Assembly (NCBI GenBank): GCA_963838155.1
Contig: CAWIQE010000029.1
Location: 62,001-126,000 of the forward strand
DNA length: 64,000 nt
Direction of reading: 5' to 3'
Origin: Pararhizobium_B sp963838155
Lineage (GTDB): Bacteria > Pseudomonadota > Alphaproteobacteria > Rhizobiales > Rhizobiaceae
In this document: piece by piece, positions 46,280-53,418 of the stretch
Layout: each line of letters starts with the position of its first letter
Numbering within the stretch: position 1 is the first letter of the stretch
Position numbers and translations under genes: made by a program
Notes under the pieces: model-generated
Database searches by the model: none
What the model was told of the DNA's origin: nothing
The model's input: only the letters and a program-made list of their open reading frames with translations

Positions 46280-47506
46280 ATGAAAGCAGTTGCAAGTTCC
46301 ATAGCCGCCCGCGGCCTCCTTTCCGCGGCCGCATTGCTCGTGGCGACGGCGACGCTCGCCGCGCCGGCCCGCGCCGACGACGGATTTCGCCGGTGGATAT
46401 CCGGCTTCTACGCCACGGCTGCGCGGCACGGCATCACGCGCAGCACCTACGACCGCGCCTTTTCAAGCGTCGGCGAGCCCGACCGCCAGGTGCTCGAAAA
46501 GGCCCGCTCGCAGCCGGAATTCACCCAGAAGATATGGGATTATCTCGATTCCCGCGTGAATTCCTGGACGGTGCGCAACGGCCGCGCCATGCTGAACCGC
46601 TACGGCGCGACCCTTTCGGCCATCGAGCGCCGCTACGGCGTCGACCGCAGCGTCGTGCTCGCCATCTGGTCGATGGAATCGAACTACGGCGAGGTGCTGA
46701 ACGACCCCGACCGCCTGCACTACGTGCCGCAGGCGCTGGCCACGCTCGCCTATGGCGACAAGTCGCGCGCCCGCTACGCCCGCACGCAGCTCGTCGCGGC
46801 GCTGAAGATCCTGCAGAACGGCGACGTCTCGACCAGGGACATGACCGGCTCCTGGGCCGGCGCCATGGGCCAGACGCAGTTCATCCCGACGAGCTACCTG
46901 ACCTTCGCGGTGGACGCCGACGGCAACGGACGGCGCGACATCTGGCGGTCCGTGCCGGACACCCTCGCCTCCGCCGCCAACCTCTTGCGGCGCAACGGCT
47001 GGGAGCCGGGCCGGACCTGGGGCTATGAGGCGGTGCTGCCGAACGGCGGCGCCCGCTACGAAGGCCGCTCCAAGACGCTCCGCCAGTGGGCCGACCTCGG
47101 CTTCAGGCGCCCCGACGGAAAGCCGTTTCCGCGCCCCTCGGACCGCGCCGTGCTGAAGATGCCGGGCGGCCCTTCCGGCCCCGTCTTCCTGATGACGCAC
47201 AACTTCTTCGTCATCAAGCACTACAACAGCTCCGATTTCTACGCCCTCGCCGTCGGGCTCCTCGCCGACCGGATCGCCGGCTATGGCGGCGTCGACCAGC
47301 CCTGGCCGCGGCCGGCCGGCTCGCTCGACGTCGACCAGAAGTTCGAGATCCAGACGCGGCTGAAGGCGCTCGGCTACTACGACGGCGACATCGACGGCAA
47401 TCTCGGATCCGGCTCGCGCGCCGCCATCGCCGCCTTCCAGGCGCAGAACGGCTTGACGGCGACCGGCGAACCGTCCCACAAGGTGCTGAAGGCGCTTCGA
47501 CGCTAG
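46280..47506 (+). CDS. lytic murein transglycosylase (MltB-like) with peptidoglycan-binding domain
   Basis: Periplasmic enzyme cutting the glycan strands; 408 residues. Signal peptide to about APARA, SLT_2/MltB domain (about 30-320) with catalytic Glu133 in WSMESNYG and the substrate segment GSWAGAMGQTQFIPTSY, and a C-terminal peptidoglycan-binding domain (about 345-405, LKALGYYDGDIDGNLG). The TAG stop is contained in the CTAG of the palindromic element beginning at 47498, which therefore overlaps the last codons. Confidence 0.93.
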   Translation: MKAVASSIAARGLLSAAALLVATATLAAPARADDGFRRWISGFYATAARHGITRSTYDRAFSSVGEPDRQVLEKARSQPEFTQKIWDYLDSRVNSWTVRNGRAMLNRYGATLSAIERRYGVDRSVVLAIWSMESNYGEVLNDPDRLHYVPQALATLAYGDKSRARYARTQLVAALKILQNGDVSTRDMTGSWAGAMGQTQFIPTSYLTFAVDADGNGRRDIWRSVPDTLASAANLLRRNGWEPGRTWGYEAVLPNGGARYEGRSKTLRQWADLGFRRPDGKPFPRPSDRAVLKMPGGPSGPVFLMTHNFFVIKHYNSSDFYALAVGLLADRIAGYGGVDQPWPRPAGSLDVDQKFEIQTRLKALGYYDGDIDGNLGSGSRAAIAAFQAQNGLTATGEPSHKVLKALRR

Positions 47507-47628
47507 TGGTGCGATCCTAACAGATGGTACCATCTGTTAGGAAAAATCGCCCCACCGGATCAATAGCTTGTGGGCTGACTTTTCCAAACGGATGGCTACC
47601 ATCCGTTTGGGTCAGACCACTAGCGTCG
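47498..47628. mobile_element. 131-bp palindromic mini-element with 13-bp terminal inverted repeats
   Basis: CGACGCTAGTGGT (47498-47510) and its exact reverse complement ACCACTAGCGTCG (47616-47628) flank two internal palindromes: a perfect 26-bp one at 47516-47541 (halves CCTAACAGATGGT/ACCATCTGTTAGG) and CCAAACGGATGG-CTA-CCATCCGTTTGG at 47584-47610. It encodes nothing and resembles a MITE or a rhizobial intergenic mosaic element. Confidence 0.75.
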
Positions 47629-47672
47629 CGCGCCGCCGGAAAGCCGCCGCGGCGGGAGGCCGTTTCGAGGCC

Positions 47673-48938
47673 ATGAAGTCGACAGTCCTCGCTGGAATCG
47701 CTGCGCGCCTGCCCGCGTGCCTGGCGCTCGCCGCCCTGCTGCTCGCCGCGGCCCTGCTCGCGGCCGGCCCTGCCGAGGCCCAGCAGGCTCACCGCCGTTC
47801 CCTTCTCGACATCATCTTCGGCGCCCCCCGCCACGCCGAATATCCTCCCGCGCCGCCGCCTCCCGGCCGCCCGACCCGCCACGCCCCCGCCCGACGGCAT
47901 ACCGCCCCGCGCAGCGCGCCCGCCGTCGCGGCTCCCGCCGAGGTCGACAAGCGCGACGACGCCAAGAAGCTCCTCGTCGTCGGCGACTTCATCGCCGCCG
48001 GACTCGCCGACGGCCTGCAGGAGGCCTTCGCCGAGGCGCCGGGGGTGGTGGTGATCGACAAGACCAGCGGATCGTCGGGGCTGGTACGCAACGACTACTA
48101 CGACTGGCCGGCCCGGATCGGCGCGATCCTCGACGACGTCAAGCCGTCGGTGGCGGTCGTGCTGGTCGGCTCGAACGACCGCCAGGCGATGCGGATCGAC
48201 GGCAAGGCGGAGCCGGTGCGCTCCGACCGCTGGACGGCCGAATACACCAGCCGCGCCACCGCGCTCGCCGACGCCATCGCCCGCCGCCACATCCCGCTCC
48301 TGTGGGTCGGCGTCCCCGCGTTCCAGTCGCCCTCCATGTCGGCCGACATCCTGGCATTCGACGGAATCTTCCGCGCCGTCGCCGCGAAGGCCGGCGGCGA
48401 GTTCATCGACACCTGGGACGGCTTCGTCGACCAGGACGGGAACTTCATCTTCACCGGCCCCGACATCAACGGACAGCCGGCCCGCCTGCGCGGTCCCGAC
48501 GGGATCAACCTGACGGCCGCCGGCAAGCGCAAGCTCGCCTTCTATGTCGAGAAGCCCGCGCGCCGCCTGCTCGGCAGCGCCGCGGAGAAGGACGTCGCCG
48601 CCCCGATCGGCGAAGGGGAAGCGGGCCCGACCGGCCTGCCGCCGCAGCCGCCGGAAAGGATAACGCGCACCGACCCGATCGGCCTCACCGATCCGGCGCT
48701 CGACGGCGATACGGCACTCCTCGGCGGACATCCGGGAAAAGCGCCGGATACCGCCGGCGACACCCCGCGCGCCCTCCTCGTGCGCGACGGGAAGGCGCCG
48801 AAGCCCCAGTCCGGCCGGGCCGACCAGTTCGCCCGGGACGGCGGAACCGCCGACGCGCCGGCCAAGGGCGCCGACGCGGCGTCGCCGCACCCGCCCGTCT
48901 TCGCCGCCCCGGTCGGCACGGGATCCGCCGGGCCCTGA
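47673..48938 (+). CDS. exported SGNH-hydrolase protein (DUF459 type)
   Basis: 421 residues. The signal peptide ends at AGPAEAQQ, followed by a Pro/Arg-rich stretch. The SGNH domain lies at about 95-305: LLVVGDFIAAGLADGL (a variant of the GDS block), VVLVGSNDRQAMRIDG (N block), and DGINLTAAGKRKLAFYVEKP (the block where the catalytic His is usually found carries Asn-Leu instead). In the first block, Asp replaces the GDS serine order, so catalysis is uncertain. A long low-complexity tail follows. The ATG at 47673 has GGGAGG upstream. It is probably a periplasmic polysaccharide-modifying or structural protein. Confidence 0.75.
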   Translation: MKSTVLAGIAARLPACLALAALLLAAALLAAGPAEAQQAHRRSLLDIIFGAPRHAEYPPAPPPPGRPTRHAPARRHTAPRSAPAVAAPAEVDKRDDAKKLLVVGDFIAAGLADGLQEAFAEAPGVVVIDKTSGSSGLVRNDYYDWPARIGAILDDVKPSVAVVLVGSNDRQAMRIDGKAEPVRSDRWTAEYTSRATALADAIARRHIPLLWVGVPAFQSPSMSADILAFDGIFRAVAAKAGGEFIDTWDGFVDQDGNFIFTGPDINGQPARLRGPDGINLTAAGKRKLAFYVEKPARRLLGSAAEKDVAAPIGEGEAGPTGLPPQPPERITRTDPIGLTDPALDGDTALLGGHPGKAPDTAGDTPRALLVRDGKAPKPQSGRADQFARDGGTADAPAKGADAASPHPPVFAAPVGTGSAGP

Positions 48939-48975
48939 AAAGGTGCGCAATCGCGTGAAGCGACCGAGTGCGCCC

Positions 48976-49554
48976 TCAGGGCGCGATCGCCAGTTCGGAG
49001 GCGATCTCCAGCGTGCGGTCCTCGCGCACGGAAACGCCTCCGGCCGGCCGGTGTGCCGCTAGCACGCGGTCGCGCTCCCGTATCAGGCCGGCGATCTCGT
49101 CCTCATAGGCGGCGAAGACCGCAGTCAGCCAGCGATTGACCAGATAGGACGGCTGCGGCATCTCGACGTCGAATCGCGAAAGCAGCCCGATGGTGGCCTC
49201 GGCGTCGAGCCAGCTGTCGCCGACGACCCATTGGTTGACCGTGAACAGGCGCAACAGGCGCCCATAGGCGTCGACGCCGACGGCCGCCAGGTGGTGGACC
49301 GGTCCGTCCGCCCCGTCCGGCCGCACGAAGCAGTGGAAATGCCCGTGCTCGCCGTCCGCCGCGCCGATCTCGTGGCAATGGTAGAACCATTGCGCCCCGC
49401 TTTCGGGATCGAACACCTCGCCGGCCGGATAGTGCTCCAGGACCGACGGCGCCGGGACCTCCCGGAGCGTCTCGGTGACCACGTTTCGGCCGTCCTTCGC
49501 CAGGATGCGCCGGCAGTGCGCCATCTCGTCGAGGGCGCGCGCGTTCCGGGTCAT
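48976..49554 (-). CDS. conserved protein of unknown function, His/Trp-rich
   Basis: 192 residues, no signal peptide or membrane segment. It has a YPAGEVFDPESGAQWFYHCH stretch, then EHGHFHCFVRP, which resembles a metal-binding cluster, and LFTVNQWVVGDSWLDAEAT. I do not recognise the function; it looks like a conserved domain of unknown function. Its ATG overlaps the TGA of the upstream Cys-repeat protein gene (ATGA), so it is the last gene of the sulfur-transport operon. A role in handling sulfur or a metal cofactor is conjecture. Confidence 0.75.
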   Translation of the reverse strand: MTRNARALDEMAHCRRILAKDGRNVVTETLREVPAPSVLEHYPAGEVFDPESGAQWFYHCHEIGAADGEHGHFHCFVRPDGADGPVHHLAAVGVDAYGRLLRLFTVNQWVVGDSWLDAEATIGLLSRFDVEMPQPSYLVNRWLTAVFAAYEDEIAGLIRERDRVLAAHRPAGGVSVREDRTLEIASELAIAP

Positions 49555-50006
49555 CGTCCCTTGCCGGGCGCCGCCGCGGCGAGGTCGGGCGCCTCGGACG
49601 CTCCCTCGGGCATGGGCGCGGGCGGCGGCGGCGGGGCGGCCTTCGCCGCCTCCGGCTCCGGCGCAGGCGGGGGAGGCGGTGGCGCCTTGGCGCTTTGCGG
49701 CTCCGGTGCGGGCGGAGGCGGCGGCGCCGCCTTGGGAGCGCCCGCCGCACAGGGCGAGGCCGCCGCCATCGGCGCCCCGGCCGCGCAGGGCGAAGCCGCC
49801 GCCATCGGCGCCCCGGCCGCGCAGGGCGAAGCTGCCGCCACCGGTGCCCCCGCCGCACAGGGCGAGGCCGGCGCGGCCGAGCTGGCCAGCACGGCCGCCG
49901 GCTTGGCCGGAGGCATGGGATGGGTGGCGTAGTCGGCAGCGACCGCCACCGCGCTCGCGGCGAGCGCGGCCCCGAAGAGGAAGGTGTTGCGGGTGGTTGT
50001 CGTCAT
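49551..50006 (-). CDS. small exported Ala/Pro-rich protein with four Cys-containing 12-residue repeats
   Basis: 151 residues. The N-terminal FLFGAALAASAVAVAA is a signal peptide or anchor. Then come four copies of a 12-residue unit, ASPCAAGAPxAA, each with one cysteine, followed by three proline-rich units (PPPPPAPEPxxAKA). I know no named family. It overlaps both neighbours by ATGA junctions (start with the YeeE stop, stop with the next start), which argues strongly that it is translated. A periplasmic cysteine-bearing sulfur carrier or linker is a guess based on the operon. EF-P should help translate its polyproline tracts. Confidence 0.75.
   Translation of the reverse strand: MTTTTRNTFLFGAALAASAVAVAADYATHPMPPAKPAAVLASSAAPASPCAAGAPVAAASPCAAGAPMAAASPCAAGAPMAAASPCAAGAPKAAPPPPPAPEPQSAKAPPPPPPAPEPEAAKAAPPPPPAPMPEGASEAPDLAAAAPGKGR
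49735..49878. repeat. four tandem 36-bp coding repeats
   Basis: Four in-frame 36-bp units; the two central ones differ at only two positions (GGCGCCCCGGCCGCGCAGGG core). They encode the ASPCAAGAPxAA repeats of the small exported protein. The near-identity suggests recent expansion and likely copy-number variation between strains. Confidence 0.85.
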
Positions 50007-51217
50007 CGTCTTTTGAATCCGTCGAGACCGAAGGCCGGCCGCAGCCGGACGCCGAGGGCGGATCCGGCGAAGGCGGCGGCGAACCAGAGCCAGGCGTGGA
50101 GGCTGCCCGAGGCGATGCCGCTGAACAGCGCGCCGATGTTGCAGCCGAAGGAGAGCCGGGCGCCGTAGCCCATCAGCACGCCGCCGATGGCCGCGGCGAC
50201 GAAGGAGCGGAACGGCACCGCGACCTTCGGGGCGAATTTTCCGGCGAGCGCCGCCGCAAGGCCGGCGCCGAGGATGATGCCGAAATTCATCACCGAGGTC
50301 GGGTCGGCGAGGACCGGCGCCTTGAGCGCGGCCGCCTGCGCCGGCCATGTCCAGAAGGTCCAGCCGGCCACCGGCACGCCGACGGCTTCGGCGATCTTCG
50401 CGCCCCACAGGCCGAAGCCGTAGGTGATCGACCAGGGATGGCCGGCCAGGAGCAGCGTCGCGATGTTGAGGAGCGCCAGCACGACGCCCGCGCCGGCGAG
50501 CGGCCAGGGACCCTGGACGATGAAGCTCCAGCCGCCGCGGCGCGGTCCCGGGTCCGGCTCGAGGCTGCCATGCGCCCGCCGCTCGACGACCGCCGAGACG
50601 AGCGCCACCAGCGCCAGCCCCGCGAGCGTCGCGAGGATCGCCCCGCCGACGCCCAGCCGGTTGCCGAGCTCGACCGCCGGCAGGGAGGGAAGCGACAGCC
50701 ACCAGGGAAGATGCGCCGTGCCGATGAGCGCGCCGAGAACGAAGAAGGCGAGCGTCACGAGCATGCGCGACGAGCCGCCGCCCACGGTGAAGAGGGTGCC
50801 CGAGCCGCAGGCGCCGCCGAGCTGCATGCCGAGCCCGAAGAGCGCCGCGCCCACGAGCACCGAGACGCCGACCGGCGCCACGGCCCCGACGAGCGCATGG
50901 CCGCCGAGGCTGCCCGCGCCGATGAGCGGTATCATGCCGATGGCGGCGACGCCGATCATCAGCATCTGCGCCCTCAGCGCCCGCCCGCGGCGTTCGACGA
51001 GCATCCGCCGCCAGCCGCCCGTGAAGCCGAAGGAGCCATGGTAGAGCGCGGCCCCGAGGCCGCCGCCGATGAGGTAGAGCGCGCCCTGGCGCAGGTCGAC
51101 CAGGGCCGAGATGGCTATGAAGCCGAGCGCCAGCGCCGCGCCGGCCACGAGGGCCGGAGTGCGGTCGGAGGCGGCTTGCGGCAGAAAGGCGGAGGAATCC
51201 GCCGACAGATCCGTCAT
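50003..51217 (-). CDS. YeeE/YedE-family sulfur (thiosulfate-type) transporter
   Basis: 404 residues, about ten membrane segments, built as two YeeE/YedE repeats. The key cysteines are in GGACGSGT (Cys137) and, near the C-terminus, SFGCNIGAL, the motif pair used by TsuA-type transporters to pass thiosulfate or a persulfide-like sulfur. ATG 51217 is preceded by GAGGAACAGG. Upstream on the same strand lies a periplasmic rhodanese; downstream it overlaps the Cys-repeat protein. Import of thiosulfate or another reduced sulfur species is inferred. Confidence 0.9.
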   Translation of the reverse strand: MTDLSADSSAFLPQAASDRTPALVAGAALALGFIAISALVDLRQGALYLIGGGLGAALYHGSFGFTGGWRRMLVERRGRALRAQMLMIGVAAIGMIPLIGAGSLGGHALVGAVAPVGVSVLVGAALFGLGMQLGGACGSGTLFTVGGGSSRMLVTLAFFVLGALIGTAHLPWWLSLPSLPAVELGNRLGVGGAILATLAGLALVALVSAVVERRAHGSLEPDPGPRRGGWSFIVQGPWPLAGAGVVLALLNIATLLLAGHPWSITYGFGLWGAKIAEAVGVPVAGWTFWTWPAQAAALKAPVLADPTSVMNFGIILGAGLAAALAGKFAPKVAVPFRSFVAAAIGGVLMGYGARLSFGCNIGALFSGIASGSLHAWLWFAAAFAGSALGVRLRPAFGLDGFKRR

Positions 51218-51320
51218 GTCCTGTTCCTCGACGGTATTGGGATCGGGAAATGCCGGATGCCCCCGCGCGAACGGAGGCAACCGGTGTCCCTATGGGGCGA
51301 GCGTTGGGCCGGTCGGCGGT

Positions 51321-52229
51321 CTACTGGACCACCGGCCGCTTCGGGTCCTTCGTCCATTCGGACATGGAGCCGTCGTACATCGTGGCGTTCTTGTCGCCAA
51401 GCACCTCGTGGAAGGCGAACCAGTCGACCGTCGCGAGATGGCCGGTGTTGCAGAAGGCGATGTTCTTCTGGCCGGTCTTCAACCCGATCTTCTTGGCCAG
51501 GGCCGCCACCGTCTCCGGCTTGGCGAAGCGGGCGTATTTGGCGCTGTAGAACTCCGAATTCGGCAGGCTCATGGCCCCGGGCAGCGTGCCGGCCACGCGG
51601 TCGGCCGGGCTCTTCACCTTGCCTTCGAACTGTTCGGTCGGACGTGCGTCGACCACCGCCGTGCCGTTCTTCAGCGCGGCCTCGACGTCGGCCGTGGTGG
51701 CGCGCAGCTCGGGGCGCACATGGGCGACGAAGGTCGCCTCGGCGCGTTTCGCCGGCTGGGCCGCCCGGGCGCCGCCGGCGGCGTCATACTGGCGCCAGCC
51801 GCCGTCGAGGATCGACACGTTGTCGTCGCCGAGATACTTGAACGTCCAGTAGACGCGGGTCGCGGTGCCGAAATCGCTGGAGTTCGTGCCCCAGGGCACG
51901 ATGACGACGTGGTCGCCGTTCGAGATCCCGAGCTTGCCGATCAGCGCCGAGATCTGCTCGACCGGAGGCACCTGGCCCGGCACGCCGTCGATCTTCGTGC
52001 GCCAGCCCGCCTTCTCGTAGGGCGCGTAGGCGGCGCCGGCGATGTAGGGCTTGTCGCCGAGATCGGTGTTCTCCACATTGGTGCGGATGTCGAGGACGAC
52101 GACGTCGCCGTCCTTCTGGTGGGCGGTCAGCCACGCCGCATCGACGAGCGGCTGGCTCTGGCCGGCCTTCGCGGCCACCGGACCGGCAAGCGCGACCGCA
52201 GCCGCGAGGGCAATCTGTACAAAACGCAT
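51321..52229 (-). CDS. periplasmic sulfurtransferase (two rhodanese domains)
   Basis: 302 residues. Signal peptide to about AKAGQ. Two rhodanese domains follow: an inactive first one (about 30-150, VVVLDIRT) and a catalytic second one with the active-site loop FCNTGHLA (Cys260) and YDGSMSEWTKD at the end. Rhodaneses move sulfane sulfur from thiosulfate or a persulfide to an acceptor. ATG 52229 has GGGAGACG upstream. It leads the sulfur operon, 103 bp before the YeeE gene. It is divergent from the LysR gene. Confidence 0.9.
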   Translation of the reverse strand: MRFVQIALAAAVALAGPVAAKAGQSQPLVDAAWLTAHQKDGDVVVLDIRTNVENTDLGDKPYIAGAAYAPYEKAGWRTKIDGVPGQVPPVEQISALIGKLGISNGDHVVIVPWGTNSSDFGTATRVYWTFKYLGDDNVSILDGGWRQYDAAGGARAAQPAKRAEATFVAHVRPELRATTADVEAALKNGTAVVDARPTEQFEGKVKSPADRVAGTLPGAMSLPNSEFYSAKYARFAKPETVAALAKKIGLKTGQKNIAFCNTGHLATVDWFAFHEVLGDKNATMYDGSMSEWTKDPKRPVVQ

Positions 52230-52495
52230 GATGCGTCTCCCTTTTATCTGAGTTGATAAATTATCTGCCAAAACCGCTCCGGACATGAGTCCGCGTCGTG
52301 CGAATTGCGCCGCCGAGGCGAAAAAGCTTGCTCGGAAACGCCCGGAAATGAGCATCGCCATCCCCGTCCGGCGCCACCGGGGCGCGTCCGGACAGCTCCG
52401 GGTGGATACGTAAAATCGTTTGTCCCGGTCTTCCCAACGTTTCCGCTTATGACTACTGTCGGACGCTGATCGGCACCGGAGCGGGGATCCCGGCG
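52230..52495. promoter_or_regulatory. divergent promoter region between the rhodanese and LysR genes
   Basis: 266 bp with AT-rich patches near the rhodanese start (TTATCTGAGTTGATAAATTA, 52242-52263) and around TACGTAAAATCG (52408-52420). The first includes an imperfect inverted repeat TTATC-N6-GATAA. A LysR-type site here would let the regulator control both directions; no T-N11-A box can be assigned with confidence. Confidence 0.4.
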
Positions 52496-53362
52496 ATGCG
52501 ATATGTCCAGCTGCGGGCCTTCCACTACGTCGCCGTCTGCGGCGGCTTCTCCCGCGCGGCCGAGGCGCTGCTCCTCACCCAGCCGGCGATATCGGACCAG
52601 GTGCGCAAGCTGGAGGAGGAATACGACGTCCTCCTCTTCAACCGGCACAAGAAGCAGGTGACGCTGACCGCGAGCGGCGAGCAGCTCCTCGAGATCACCA
52701 GGCGCATGTTCGACATGGAGGAACAGGCCCTCGGCCTGCTGTCGGAATCGCGCGCGCTGCGGTCCGGCAATTTGCGCATCGTCGCCGACGCGGCCCACCA
52801 CCTCCTCCACATCCTGACGCGCTTCCGGCGGAAATATCCCGGAATCCGGGTGTCGCTGCGCTCCGGGAACACGGAGAGCGTCGTCGCCAGCCTCTATTCC
52901 TACGAGGCCGACGTCGGCGTGCTCGGGCAGGTGCCGACCGGCCGCGACTTCGACGTGCTGCGACTGAACTCGACCCCGATCATCGCCTTCGCCGCAGCCG
53001 ACCATCCCCTTGCCGGGCGCCGGTCGATCACGCTGAAGGAGCTCGCCGCCGAGCCGCTGGTGCTGCGCGAGCGCGGATCGAAGACGCGCGAGAAGCTCGA
53101 GCGCATGGCCGCCGACCTGGCGATCGACCTGCAGCCGGCGGTGGAGGCGGAAGGCCGCGAGGCCGTGCGCGAGATCGTCGCCTCCGGCGGCGGCGTCGGC
53201 TTCGTCTCCGCGGCCGAGTTCGGCGAGGACACCCGCCTCGCCCCCATCGCGATCGACGGCCCCGAAATGCTCATGGACGAAGCGCTGATCTGCCTGCGCG
53301 AACGCAGCGCCAGCAAGCTCGTCCGCGCCTTCTTCGAAGTCGCGCGGGAAAACGCGGCCTGA
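52496..53362 (+). CDS. LysR-family transcriptional regulator
   Basis: 288 residues. An N-terminal winged HTH (about 1-60; LRAFHYVAVCGGFSRAAEAL, LTQPAISDQVRKLE) is followed by a substrate-binding domain (about 88-288). ATG 52496 is the natural start. It lies between the divergent sulfur operon and the convergent aminophosphonate cluster, so either could be the target. LysR regulators accompany many aminoethylphosphonate clusters, which favours the second, but the shared intergenic region favours the first. Confidence 0.92.
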   Translation: MRYVQLRAFHYVAVCGGFSRAAEALLLTQPAISDQVRKLEEEYDVLLFNRHKKQVTLTASGEQLLEITRRMFDMEEQALGLLSESRALRSGNLRIVADAAHHLLHILTRFRRKYPGIRVSLRSGNTESVVASLYSYEADVGVLGQVPTGRDFDVLRLNSTPIIAFAAADHPLAGRRSITLKELAAEPLVLRERGSKTREKLERMAADLAIDLQPAVEAEGREAVREIVASGGGVGFVSAAEFGEDTRLAPIAIDGPEMLMDEALICLRERSASKLVRAFFEVARENAA

Positions 53363-53418
53363 CGGGTTTCCCCGAAGAAAAAAACCATGCCGAGAAAAGG
53401 CTATCCGTCCGGAGCTAG

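Noticed and set aside
49735..49878. CRISPR-like or minisatellite non-coding repeat
   Set aside because: The units are contiguous, 36 bp, in frame and encode a regular 12-residue pattern inside a gene coupled to both neighbours.
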